From contig NC_067208.1 of the NCBI RefSeq assembly GCF_026262505.1, positions 19,477,962 through 19,541,961 on the forward strand: DNA of 64,000 nt, given 5' to 3'. This DNA comes from Trichomonas vaginalis G3 (Eukaryota > Parabasalia > Trichomonadida > Trichomonadidae). The notes under the pieces are model-generated. The model made no database searches and had not been told where the DNA came from. It was given only the letters and a program-made list of their open reading frames with translations. The position numbers and the translations under genes were made by a program. This document shows, one piece after another, positions 48,251 through 58,813 of the stretch. Each line of letters opens with the position of its first letter. Position 1 is the first letter of the stretch.

Positions 48251-49444
48251 TCAAAGTGTCTTTTGGTATTTTGTCAACTCATCAAACACATCGCCAACTT
48301 TGTAAGATAAATCCATGTTCTTCATGAAGAATTCAGTTGATGATGCGAGTTTACTGACTTCTTCTGTTGCAATCAAATGTGTTGGGTGTCTAAGCTGGCA
48401 AACTAATTCCTTTGTTTTGCCATGATCAACAGTATAAGTAAGGAAGCACAATTCGTTGGCAGTGAAGGCATTTTGGATTTTTGTTGATACATAAATGTCT
48501 AAAATTGGACCCGTTGCCTTGTAAATACCAACATTGGATGTTTCTAAGTTAAACATTCCAGTTGGCACTGTCTTGAAGTTACCGTCTCTTTCCAGCCTGA
48601 ATAAATCATCTAAAGCTTGTTTTGAATCAAATATTTTTCTGAATCTGGAACAAACTGACTGGAGTGTTTCATTTCTGTCTTTCATTGGAACTGCAACAGC
48701 TTTACGAGAGAAAATGTTTGCATAGTCAAAAGTAACTTTTGGAAGATATGGTCTCAAGTTAACACAAGCAAAGACTCCGTAGTTATCAAGGTATCCATTA
48801 TGTGCTGCAGATGAAAGAACATATGAAGCCCAGATGTTATCTGTAACGTTCTTGATCTTATTTGTATTTTTATTGTAAGCTTTTAGTTGTTCGTATGGGA
48901 TAACATATGTGTAGTAACTTGCCGCTTCAGTATCTTTCTGTGGTGATTTTGTTAGAGTATACTTATAGTGAGACGTATCAAAGATTGCATGTCCACGAAG
49001 ACTCTTATAGTAATCAGCAAACGCTTCATCGAAGGAAATAGGAACTGGCAAGTGATTATCTTCCATCTTAGATTCGCCCAAAATGAATTTATTAAGTTCC
49101 ATAATATAAACACCATCGGAAACTGAATGATTGGAATTCAAAATAACCATATTGTCGTTGTATGTAACAACACCTAATGATTGGTGACATGAAGGAGTAT
49201 AGTTTTGCTTTACAAATTCTGTGGCCGCAATTAAGTTGGGAAATTCAGGAATTTTAACTAATTCTGGTGATTTTTCTAATGGTATTAAGTGGGTTTCATC
49301 AGATCTCAATCTAGTTCCAAAAGCTTTTTTGTTAATCATGTTGGCTACATCATATGCTTCTGATTTGGAACCAAATTTCATTGCTAATTGGATCCAATTT
49401 TTACCTTTTACAGGGAATATTTCAAATGGTGCGAGTTTTCTCAT
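48251..49444 (-). CDS. CAT/condensation-fold acyltransferase-like protein, copy 3
   Basis: 397 residues, the most diverged of the three in its N-terminal third (MRKLAPFEIFPVKGKNWIQL). The motif is HSVSDG, so His and Asp-Gly are retained. It is the first of the tandem array in transcription order and starts right after TTTGTTCA. The 3' spacers between copies are about 120-140 bp, which fits tandem duplication of a gene with short flanks. Confidence 0.68.
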   Translation of the reverse strand: MRKLAPFEIFPVKGKNWIQLAMKFGSKSEAYDVANMINKKAFGTRLRSDETHLIPLEKSPELVKIPEFPNLIAATEFVKQNYTPSCHQSLGVVTYNDNMVILNSNHSVSDGVYIMELNKFILGESKMEDNHLPVPISFDEAFADYYKSLRGHAIFDTSHYKYTLTKSPQKDTEAASYYTYVIPYEQLKAYNKNTNKIKNVTDNIWASYVLSSAAHNGYLDNYGVFACVNLRPYLPKVTFDYANIFSRKAVAVPMKDRNETLQSVCSRFRKIFDSKQALDDLFRLERDGNFKTVPTGMFNLETSNVGIYKATGPILDIYVSTKIQNAFTANELCFLTYTVDHGKTKELVCQLRHPTHLIATEEVSKLASSTEFFMKNMDLSYKVGDVFDELTKYQKTL

Positions 49445-50325
49445 TGAACAAATATCAAAAAGAAAATCGTATCTGTCACTTTTTCATGGATGAAAAATAT
49501 GAAATTCTCTGTTTTCTCCATTTTTATACCAATTTCAATTTTTTAAAGTGACAAATATATTGAAAGAGATTAAGCATATCAAGAACTATTGATGTAGTTA
49601 GTTTTTAAGGATTTTTATTGAATCGAATAATAATTTCAGAAATTTAGTTATTATGATTGATAACTAAGGCAAATATGATAAAATAACCCCTTTAACATTG
49701 GATATGTAATGAGTTAATAGTCGAATTTACTTATTTCACTTTTGATTTTCTTCTTACAATAAAATTGAAAAGATTTTCTCAGACCTTTGAAATAATTTTA
49801 CATTTCACATTCAATTTATTTATATGACAGTCATTTTTGTTACGCAAATCATAATTAGAAACATATAAATGAGAGATTTCTTTGAAAATAATTTTGCTTT
49901 GAAAAAAAGTAATTATATTTCTGACAAACTATAAATTCATTCATTTTATCTTCTATCTACTCATATTAAAAATTGCACGATAAAAATGAACGCCTTGATA
50001 GTACATTTTGAATGCCAGTATTATTTTCAATGATAATTTGCAATAAAATTCTAGTCTTTTCATTGCAATGAATCGTTGTATTTCCCTTACTGCGCTGACT
50101 CGTCCCTCAAATTCAATGAGTTCTATGAATTATAATACATAAATATTGAAAAGTGACAAATAGATTTTAAATGCATTCATTTTTTATTATGCCATTCTAG
50201 AAAATATCAAATCGACTTCATTTTCAACTCCCATTAGCCATATATCACCAAATGCGATAGAATTCTATAAATTTGATTTCTTGCTCTATTTTTGTAAACA
50301 TTGAATTTATGTCAAATTTTTGGAA
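49445..50325. other. Divergent intergenic region, 0.88 kb
   Basis: AT-rich spacer between the minus-strand acyltransferase array and the plus-strand BEACH gene. I see no gene, repeat array or clear RNA gene. The motif AAGTGACAAAT occurs twice (near 49548 and 50151). An upstream out-of-frame ATG (50309) precedes the BEACH start by 17 bases. Confidence 0.5.
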
Positions 50326-53300
50326 ATGTCAAGTGCTGCGTTCATTGAACCAATCCTTGAAACGATTGGTTTATTATTGGATCAAGCATCTGGCAGCGAC
50401 GAAGATACTAAACCTGTACTAATTTTACAAACGTCTAATTTCTTTACAGAGATTTTACCTAATATCTCTGAAAAGGACCAGACGTTTGAGAATTTATCTT
50501 CAAAGGCGAAGTATCTTCTCAAATTGGCATATGATTTCTTGCCAACATTTCTTAAAAATCAAGAATTTTCACAAAAATTAGTGGAATTACTCATCAATAT
50601 CATCAATTCCAAATTAAGGATGAGCGTGGCCATTGAGTTATCATCATTTATGAAACAATTTTTGTTTGAAAATTACGATACTTCAGAAGGTTTCCCTGAT
50701 TTTGAAAAATTACTTGCCTTATTCTTCGACATACAAGAATTTGCGTCCCCATTTGAGCAGCAAGGTGGCATCTTCTCTCTTTGGGACATCTTCAAGAACA
50801 AACAGAAGGTCGAGCACTCGAAATTTTTGTTGCAAATGAATCATATCTACCTTCAGTCATCAGATCCATCCGATGCAAATGCATTCTTATCATACGCTAT
50901 CTCATCATTCAATGAGATTGATCAAACAGTATTTAACCAAGCATTCCAATTTTTATTTAACATTTTCTTGCATCAAAAATGCGATCTAGTATCGGAATTC
51001 TCCGTGTTAGATGGTTTTGTACAGTTAAACAAGTATATTCTATCGCATAATCAATCAGATCTCTTAGTTCAATACCAATTTTTCCGACCACTCATACAAA
51101 AGGATCAAAAATACAAAATACCGCAGCCCATCCAAGGCATAATACATTTGGTCATCCAGGACGAGCTTACGTCCATCGCAAGGACAGATGCGCTGTTAAT
51201 GTTGTTAGCGTTCATAAAAGACTTCACAAGTGAAAACTTCCCGCTAAAACCTACCGACATCATGCTAATTTCTTCTAAGTGCAAGAATCCTGGCGAAATT
51301 GCTGCTTTGTCAGAAATTTTATTATTTATTTCTACGAATCTTGAATTTGACATCGCATCACTATTCCCTGTTATTTCCAAGCTTATGACACCAGAAATTC
51401 TTCTCAATCAAAAGAGCAATTCCATTTTCAAAGTCATAAAATTCTGTTGGAGCACATTCGGACCGGAAGGTGCAACATTTGTCATCAATCTCACAAAATC
51501 ATGCAATAAAGAACAGCTCGCGACACTTCTCAACAAATACCAAGAACTTTACAGTGTGTCATCTTTATCAATTGCCAGTGAATTCATCAAAATCGACGAC
51601 AAGAAGGTATTCATTACTAATTTCATCAATGCAGGTCCATTCCTTACCGACGTTGAAGAGTTCAAAGCTGTTGTTGCTGATGCAATGTTCAATAATGACT
51701 TAAGACTAAGCGTGATCATGGAAACAGTCAATCTGAAATCACAGAATGACATAATACAGCTCATATTCTCCGCAGTTCAGAGGGCATCTATGAATCCTTT
51801 CATTCGTCATAAAATTATCGAACAAAACATACTGAAAACTGTAGCTACTTTATACATAAGTGGCAGTTTGAGCATTGAATCCATCATTGATTTAATCCTA
51901 ACTCTTTCCGGCCATACATATAACCAGTTATTAGACCTCCAAGTCGCAAATTTCGTCAATCAGACAGAGTTGTTTAAGATAAAAGACCATGAGACATTCG
52001 AAATCTTGGCTTTTGATAATGGAAAATCGTTGATCTTCCCTTCATTAATTCATTTGTGCGAGAAAATAGTCCTAAGAACACCATATGATATCTGGGTATG
52101 CGCCCAGTTTGGTTTGGAGAACTGGATGAACCAAACAGGCCGATCAATCTCTGAATTTCCGCAAATCAAACAATTATGCAAACACTACATCCTTCCAAGC
52201 CACGCAAACATGCTTCTGGACAACCCGCACTTAATGGTTGAGTCCATATCTGAAGATTTTTCACTCACACCACTGTTCCAGTTCCAGAAGAAACTCCAGA
52301 ATTCGCATCTAAACATAAAACTCGGAATGTCAAGTAATTCTGGCTTATCTCTCTCGTTTTGGTTCTATTTTACAAAACTTCCTCAGAATGCGCAAGTCAT
52401 CTGCAACTTCATGAACAATCTATTATGTCTGAAAGATGAAAAACTTAACTACGGTGACAAAGAAGTAGCAAAAATTACTGCAAAAAAGTGGCATAACGTA
52501 ATATTTACTCTGACAAACCAGTTGAAATTGTCACTTTTCATGAATTCACAATTAATTTACAAGAGCCAGCACTCTGTCAAATATGACAATGTGACATGTT
52601 TTTCATCATTCACAAACCATGTATTGTGGTACATTGGCGGCTGCATCAGAGTCATTACAAGACAAATTTCTGAGAACGAAATATCGAAAATTTTCAAGAA
52701 AGGAGTTTCGAACACCACGAAATTCATTGACAAAGAGAAACTCACTGTTTCTGCATCGACATACTTGAAACCATTCGGAGGACACCATGTCTCCAACACG
52801 CAGAACAACGGCGAGAACGTTCTGTACGTTCCTTCTTATCCACTCATTCATCACCTCCTCTACCACCACGACGGAAACAACTTCATCTTCAAATTAGTGG
52901 TAGAATGTTTGGCCAAAAGTGACAATTTTGAAGATTTTGCATCAGCGAATGAGAGGAAATGCATTGAAAAGTCCATTTTGATATCAGATCCAAGTCCACA
53001 GAGTTCTTCTGATGACAACAGCACTCAAATATCAGAGACAAACTCATCAGAAAATTTGGTATTTGTCAATGATTCAAGAAATACAAGATTCGAAATTGCA
53101 AGTTCTCCAAAGGAAAACGAAAATTTGTCATTGTCAGATATGAAGTCAAAAAGTAAAACATTTTTGTCAAATTCCGTCATAAAATTCCAGTCAAACTCTG
53201 AATTGGAGAAAGCTATCAAATACATCGAAGAGCTCTGTTGCATGCAGAAGTACAGCAAGACAAGCTGGGACAACAGAGAATTTGCAAAGCACATCTCTGT

Positions 53301-56300
53301 TTTGTTAAACTTGTGTCCAGATGTATTTGACGAAAAAATGACAAACCTTTGGATGTCAGTTTTCATTCAAAATGAAAAAGTCGACTGGGATTCATTATTG
53401 ATCATTCTTTTAGATCCTGGATTGTTAAATACATCTCAGGCAAAGATCATCATCTCCAATTTGTTTGGATTGATCAGTCAGTGCCCTCCTCCAAACGAAA
53501 ACCAGGAAGTTGACCAAATTTTCTTGTTCTGCTTCGTTTCTCTTCAGTTGATTGACGACTTTACCGATGAAGTCAAACAAGTAATTGTTGATTTCATGTC
53601 CAAACTGAATCCGTCAACAAACATTTTGACGATTTGCTTCGTCGGAATGACTGATTTCAAGGCATTGATAACAAATCCAACAATTCAATACTCTATTCCA
53701 CAAAAGAGCCAAATTTACTCTGATTTATTCAAACAAATCATGAAGAAAGTTACTCCAGAACAGTCATTCCAGTTCATTTTCAGAGTTGTGAACCCAGAAG
53801 ACGTAATTTTGAGTATCCACGAAATTGTTCTCGCTTCTCTCAAAACTAACACAAACTTGGACAAGAAGTTCTTGATGAGATATTGCATAGAGAACTGCTA
53901 CAACAAGGCCACATGGGCAATTGCTTATTCTCTGTTTGGAAACAGGCCAAACGAAGTAGATGATGAAAATTTGAGTTACAAGAACTTTGATTTCTCAATT
54001 TTGGATGATTTGCTAATAATGATCTCAATTCTTTTCACTGTCAACGCAAGGCAGGGAAGTTTCTGGGACAAGCAGATGAAGTTCTGCGCTAAAATACTGA
54101 GTGAAATCTCTGATAAAATTCCAAAAGATTTGCTGAACGACGACAAATTCATTTTCGCTTTGTGCTGCTTAATGTACGGAAACAATTTTGTCGATCACAT
54201 GACATGTTACCCGTTCGAGCCAAAGGAGTGGGATGCGGAAATTGTCTGCAAGAAGGCGATGCTGAGAGGACAGCCATTCTCCGACGGAATGCCTGCAAAC
54301 TGTCCTGCACCAATATTCAATTCATTGATTTTGGATGAAGAAACAGTCAACAATGCGAAGAAGACATTGTTAAACATCATTCCAAAGCAGATCAACTTCT
54401 TACCGCCAAATAATGATGTCACCTTAAATTCAGGTGTATTCCCCCTCTCTTTCCAACAGAGCATTCACCACAACAACAAACAGATTTACACATCATGGGG
54501 CGAATTCACAACAGTTTTAGTTGGAAAGTTACTGAGATCAGATGAAACATTGTCACTCAGATCCGACCACAACAGACAGAGAAGAGTGTCAGACGCATCA
54601 TTATCCAGCAGGCCAAGAAGAGTTTCTGACCACAGCCAGCAGATTCCTCATCCAATAGTTCCGCAAGCTAAGAAAATTCCAAACTTGAGTCCACAGCAAA
54701 TAAACACCATCAATTCAGAAATGTCTGCAAATCCAAATGCAATTCCATCAATGACTCCTTTCCAGATGCCAAGCAACATTCCGATCATGTCAGCAAGAAA
54801 CAGAAGAGTCAGTGACGCGAATTTGCTTCCAAAGAGAAGAACAAACGAAGGCACTGTTCCACCAAGCCAACTCACTGTGATGCAGAGACCAAATGTGAAT
54901 TTGATCTTCGTCAAAGATGTTTTGGCATTTGTTGTTCAGATTTTCGTCAACATTATCAATGATGAGAACATGTTCACTAAGTTGTTGGATGTTTTAGTTC
55001 TTTCTCATGTTCATTTGATTCCAGAACATTCCATCTTTGTTCTGCAGGAATACGTCGTTGCTCTCCTTAATCATTTGACAACAAAGAGAATGTATTCTCA
55101 AATATTAGTTAACTTCACTGTGGAAAGAATCAAAGAAGGATGGTTCTCACTCAAAATACCAGAAATTCTCAAGATTTTGTTGACAAATCTTGAAAAAACA
55201 AAACAAAAAGTGACAATTTCTCCGAATTTACTTGAATGTATTGTCTTTTGTTTGACTATTTCACCAGAAAACAACTTCCTTAAGATTGGAGAGCTATTGA
55301 ACAGCTACCAGAAGATTGTTTTCCCACCACACAAACAATTTGACTACATCCAAAATATTGACACTGTTTGCAGCGCAATTTTGAAGTTGAGTGAGGACAA
55401 ATCGATGAAATCTCTTGCAATTACAATATTCAACAAGATGGCCGAGGATTCAGACTTCAACTCCTTCTGGGTATCCCATACAGAAGAAGAGTCAGTTGAG
55501 AAGACAAAGTCTCTTTTGGTTGAAAAGAATTATTTGTTGCCTTTCAGAAAATTCTTCACGAAATTTGAAGAAAAAATGTATTCCAAGATATTGGCAACTC
55601 TCCAGAGTATTGCAACTAAGAGAGCACTCAACGCAAACAAGTTCTACGAAGTGGCAGACGCATTCTCTCATTTACTCCATTCAGACATCGTAATTTCAAG
55701 ATCAATTTCATGCACTTTGTCTCTTTTCATGAGAGATTTGTTCATTTTCCATTGCGAATACTTCTTGAGATCAAGGGAGCAGATACTGACACAGCACAAC
55801 TTGTTCATTAACACAAACGGCGTCACCAAATCTCTTTCATTGTTGACAGATCCATTGTACCCAACAAAAAGACTCGAGAACTCTCCGGCAATATACAATT
55901 TGCCAACATATCCAAATGGAAGTGTCTCTGAGAGCTATCCAAAGACTCCATTTATTGAAGAGAAGCTCCAGCACTGGCCAATAAAGCTCAGAAACATCAT
56001 CTCAATGCCTTACCAGTTTATCCAGCACTTGGCTTTGCATGATGTCCAGAAATCCCTTCTTTTGACGTTTTCTTGCTGCGAATTTTCCATTCCAGGAATA
56101 TTGAGATTGGGAATTGTCCAAGCTCTGTTCAACTCAGGCGGAAGCTTTGTTCTCCAGCAGCCAATCGACTTCCTCTACGGCGTTGAGCCAATACACGGTT
56201 TGTTGTTGAGAGGCAGATCGAGTTTCTACTTCTTGTTCGGAATTTCCGAGGGACAGAACTCTCTTTGCGCTGTTAGAGAAGAGTTGTATCCATTATTATT

Positions 56301-58536
56301 GAGGTTTTATTTGAGCTACATGATCACAGGAAACTTCGGAGAGTGCTCTCTTTATGGTGGAAGACCTGTTTTGCAGTGGAAATTCAAGGAAATATTTGGT
56401 TTGTCGAAGCATTTGTGGCTTCAGAAACAAGTTTCATTTGAAGTTTTCACAACGAAAGGATGGTCATTCATTCTCATCTGCGACAACAAGAAGAATTATA
56501 AGACAATCTTTAACTCTTTCTCCGAGATCCAAAACGACACATTCTCGAAACTTCCTCCAATTTCATCACACGTTTTCTCACCTTTGACATCATTCAAGCA
56601 GATAAAGAACGGATTGAATGAATGCGTCAAAGCATGGGAAGACAACAGGATATCCAACTTTAATTATCTACTTTTGTTGAACAAGTTCGGCCTCAGATCT
56701 TACTCAGACTATTCGCAGTACTTCGTCATTCCATGGGTTGTTGGAAACTTCCTTGGCGATAAAATGCCTGAGAAAGACTTCAGAAGGGACTTGTCGAAGC
56801 CAATGGGACAAATCGGAGAGCAAAGAATCGCCAAATTCGAACAGATTTTCAGAGATTCCGGAGACAGTTACTTCTACGGAACTCACTACATGCATTTCGG
56901 CGTTGTTTTGTACTACATGTTTAGAATGGATCCATTCTGCATGTTCTCTGTTTATCTGCACCACGGATGGGACCATCCAAACAGAATCTTCTTCGATATC
57001 AAAGAGAGCTACAACTCAGCCGCTTACCAGTCACCTGCAGACGTGAAAGAGCAGATTCCGCAGTTGATAACGGTTCCTGAGCTGTACAGCAACATCTCGA
57101 AGATTCCGATGAAGAAGAGAGAAGATGTCGTGATTGCTGAGTATTCGAAGAATCCAAGAGATTTCGTAATGAAAATGATGAAGTATTTCGAAGACGAGGA
57201 AACATCGAAACACTTATCTCAATGGATCGACTTAATCTTCGGAAAACTATCTCGTGGAGATGGAGCTTTGCAAGCAAAGAACATCTTCCATCCTCTCTGT
57301 TACCCATCAATCAAAGACGACGAAGGAATTGACGAACTCGAAGACGACGACATCGAAAGAGAAGCAGCTAAAACATGCATCACAAACTTCGGCCAGTGCC
57401 CGCCACAGTTGTTCAAGAGATTGCACTCAACAAGGAACGATCTCAAGGCTGTCACTCACCTCTTGACTGAGCCAGAGAACATTGTGATGCAGAAGGTCAA
57501 CTCCTCTAAATACAGCCCTTACACAGACGTCCAAGTCAGAAAGAACGAAATCATAACAACGGATGGAAATTCTTCCATTGTTAAACCGAAATGCCACTAC
57601 TCTATCTGCGTCAGCCACATTTCCCACACAATTATCACTTGGCAGCACGACCCAACGAAGAGATGCCATGACATGATGAAATCTGGAGACACAATTGCAA
57701 CAGACATGTCGATAAGAAGCTCAAGTGCAACAGGAATTTCTCCAGACGGACTTTACTATGGTGTCGGACAACACGGTGGATCAGTGATCGTTTATAGACT
57801 GATCTACAGAGGAATGAAACCTGTCGAGGCGATCAAAGAGTTCATTTTCGAGACATCTGATTCGGTAAGAAACGTTGTTTTCTCTCCAGAGCATTTCCTA
57901 GTTTTCGCAACATCGAAGAGCGATGTCGACGCGTTCAGCATCGGAACAGGAAGGAAGGCATGGAGCTACAGACCAGGATATGAAATTTACTCACTCTGTG
58001 TCGACGACAGAACAGCCGAAGTAATTGTGGCAGGCAGCGAAATCTCTGTTTTGTCGATATCCGGAGACGAACTCATCAGAAAGAAACTTCAGAGAACGGC
58101 AACATGTGTCAGAGCAACGACATTGAGAGAGACAACAGAGAAGCGATTCTTCGTTGTTGGACATGTCGATGGAACAGTTTCTTTCTGGACAATCGACTAC
58201 GAAACAATGACGATCAAAGAAAACGCACATATAAGATGCACAAATCAAACAATTGTCAATATTACAATTGACAAAACAGCACAGAGAGTTGTTTTCTCTT
58301 CTTTGCATGAAGTATTTGAGGCTTCTTACAGAGGAACAAATCTTAAGCCTCTCTCTAAGGAAATGGCGAAAGACTGTTGTGTCTGCCACAGCGAAAATTC
58401 ACAAAAACTACGTCCTTGCACCATTTGCAAGAGATTTGTTTGTGATGGATGCTCCAAAGAAGAAGGTGAAGCACAGACTTCTTTCAAGAAACTATATTGT
58501 GATGAATGTTATTCATTATTTAAGAAGAAAGATTAA
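50326..58536 (+). CDS. BEACH-WD40-zinc-finger giant protein (BDCP/ALFY-like)
   Basis: 2736 residues from the ATG at 50326 in one open frame. A long helical/HEAT-like N-terminal region; a concanavalin-A/LamG-like module at about 663-780 (LSLSFWFYFTKLPQNAQVIC ... AKKWHNVIFTL); a Ser-rich disordered linker with RRVSDA/RRVSDH repeats at about 1410-1530; a PH-like region; the BEACH domain at about 2080-2350 (NFNYLLLLNKFGLRSYSDYS, FVIPWVVGNF, YGTHYMHFGVVLYYMFRMDP, HHGWDHPNRIF); WD40 repeats at about 2440-2670; and a C-terminal FYVE/RING-like zinc finger with eight Cys (CCVCHSENSQKLRPCTICKR, CDGCS, CDEC). BEACH proteins act as scaffolds in vesicle traffic and autophagy. The domain order is that of WDFY3/ALFY. 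Confidence 0.9.
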   Translation: MSSAAFIEPILETIGLLLDQASGSDEDTKPVLILQTSNFFTEILPNISEKDQTFENLSSKAKYLLKLAYDFLPTFLKNQEFSQKLVELLINIINSKLRMSVAIELSSFMKQFLFENYDTSEGFPDFEKLLALFFDIQEFASPFEQQGGIFSLWDIFKNKQKVEHSKFLLQMNHIYLQSSDPSDANAFLSYAISSFNEIDQTVFNQAFQFLFNIFLHQKCDLVSEFSVLDGFVQLNKYILSHNQSDLLVQYQFFRPLIQKDQKYKIPQPIQGIIHLVIQDELTSIARTDALLMLLAFIKDFTSENFPLKPTDIMLISSKCKNPGEIAALSEILLFISTNLEFDIASLFPVISKLMTPEILLNQKSNSIFKVIKFCWSTFGPEGATFVINLTKSCNKEQLATLLNKYQELYSVSSLSIASEFIKIDDKKVFITNFINAGPFLTDVEEFKAVVADAMFNNDLRLSVIMETVNLKSQNDIIQLIFSAVQRASMNPFIRHKIIEQNILKTVATLYISGSLSIESIIDLILTLSGHTYNQLLDLQVANFVNQTELFKIKDHETFEILAFDNGKSLIFPSLIHLCEKIVLRTPYDIWVCAQFGLENWMNQTGRSISEFPQIKQLCKHYILPSHANMLLDNPHLMVESISEDFSLTPLFQFQKKLQNSHLNIKLGMSSNSGLSLSFWFYFTKLPQNAQVICNFMNNLLCLKDEKLNYGDKEVAKITAKKWHNVIFTLTNQLKLSLFMNSQLIYKSQHSVKYDNVTCFSSFTNHVLWYIGGCIRVITRQISENEISKIFKKGVSNTTKFIDKEKLTVSASTYLKPFGGHHVSNTQNNGENVLYVPSYPLIHHLLYHHDGNNFIFKLVVECLAKSDNFEDFASANERKCIEKSILISDPSPQSSSDDNSTQISETNSSENLVFVNDSRNTRFEIASSPKENENLSLSDMKSKSKTFLSNSVIKFQSNSELEKAIKYIEELCCMQKYSKTSWDNREFAKHISVLLNLCPDVFDEKMTNLWMSVFIQNEKVDWDSLLIILLDPGLLNTSQAKIIISNLFGLISQCPPPNENQEVDQIFLFCFVSLQLIDDFTDEVKQVIVDFMSKLNPSTNILTICFVGMTDFKALITNPTIQYSIPQKSQIYSDLFKQIMKKVTPEQSFQFIFRVVNPEDVILSIHEIVLASLKTNTNLDKKFLMRYCIENCYNKATWAIAYSLFGNRPNEVDDENLSYKNFDFSILDDLLIMISILFTVNARQGSFWDKQMKFCAKILSEISDKIPKDLLNDDKFIFALCCLMYGNNFVDHMTCYPFEPKEWDAEIVCKKAMLRGQPFSDGMPANCPAPIFNSLILDEETVNNAKKTLLNIIPKQINFLPPNNDVTLNSGVFPLSFQQSIHHNNKQIYTSWGEFTTVLVGKLLRSDETLSLRSDHNRQRRVSDASLSSRPRRVSDHSQQIPHPIVPQAKKIPNLSPQQINTINSEMSANPNAIPSMTPFQMPSNIPIMSARNRRVSDANLLPKRRTNEGTVPPSQLTVMQRPNVNLIFVKDVLAFVVQIFVNIINDENMFTKLLDVLVLSHVHLIPEHSIFVLQEYVVALLNHLTTKRMYSQILVNFTVERIKEGWFSLKIPEILKILLTNLEKTKQKVTISPNLLECIVFCLTISPENNFLKIGELLNSYQKIVFPPHKQFDYIQNIDTVCSAILKLSEDKSMKSLAITIFNKMAEDSDFNSFWVSHTEEESVEKTKSLLVEKNYLLPFRKFFTKFEEKMYSKILATLQSIATKRALNANKFYEVADAFSHLLHSDIVISRSISCTLSLFMRDLFIFHCEYFLRSREQILTQHNLFINTNGVTKSLSLLTDPLYPTKRLENSPAIYNLPTYPNGSVSESYPKTPFIEEKLQHWPIKLRNIISMPYQFIQHLALHDVQKSLLLTFSCCEFSIPGILRLGIVQALFNSGGSFVLQQPIDFLYGVEPIHGLLLRGRSSFYFLFGISEGQNSLCAVREELYPLLLRFYLSYMITGNFGECSLYGGRPVLQWKFKEIFGLSKHLWLQKQVSFEVFTTKGWSFILICDNKKNYKTIFNSFSEIQNDTFSKLPPISSHVFSPLTSFKQIKNGLNECVKAWEDNRISNFNYLLLLNKFGLRSYSDYSQYFVIPWVVGNFLGDKMPEKDFRRDLSKPMGQIGEQRIAKFEQIFRDSGDSYFYGTHYMHFGVVLYYMFRMDPFCMFSVYLHHGWDHPNRIFFDIKESYNSAAYQSPADVKEQIPQLITVPELYSNISKIPMKKREDVVIAEYSKNPRDFVMKMMKYFEDEETSKHLSQWIDLIFGKLSRGDGALQAKNIFHPLCYPSIKDDEGIDELEDDDIEREAAKTCITNFGQCPPQLFKRLHSTRNDLKAVTHLLTEPENIVMQKVNSSKYSPYTDVQVRKNEIITTDGNSSIVKPKCHYSICVSHISHTIITWQHDPTKRCHDMMKSGDTIATDMSIRSSSATGISPDGLYYGVGQHGGSVIVYRLIYRGMKPVEAIKEFIFETSDSVRNVVFSPEHFLVFATSKSDVDAFSIGTGRKAWSYRPGYEIYSLCVDDRTAEVIVAGSEISVLSISGDELIRKKLQRTATCVRATTLRETTEKRFFVVGHVDGTVSFWTIDYETMTIKENAHIRCTNQTIVNITIDKTAQRVVFSSLHEVFEASYRGTNLKPLSKEMAKDCCVCHSENSQKLRPCTICKRFVCDGCSKEEGEAQTSFKKLYCDECYSLFKKKD

Positions 58537-58813
58537 TTATGTTTTTTTGAATATATTTTTAATATGTTTTTTGATCACATGAATTTAATAAAAATAACTA
58601 TTTATTTACTATTAAAACTTTAATGATTTTATTGAATTATAATCATTTCTGACCCAAAGTTCTATAAAGTCGAATTTTTTTCTTTCTGACATATTCTCAA
58701 AAAGTAGACCATCGGATTAAATATTCCACAAAAAAATCTTAATCGGGATATTTATTATGTTTCTTCAAATTTCTTAGAATATGAAAAAAAATCGTTTTTA
58801 TTGACACTTTTAA
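58537..58813. other. Short intergenic spacer
   Basis: 277 bp of AT-rich DNA after the BEACH stop. ATTAATTATG and AATAAAAATAACTATTT follow the stop and could serve 3'-end formation. Nothing else seen. Confidence 0.4.
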
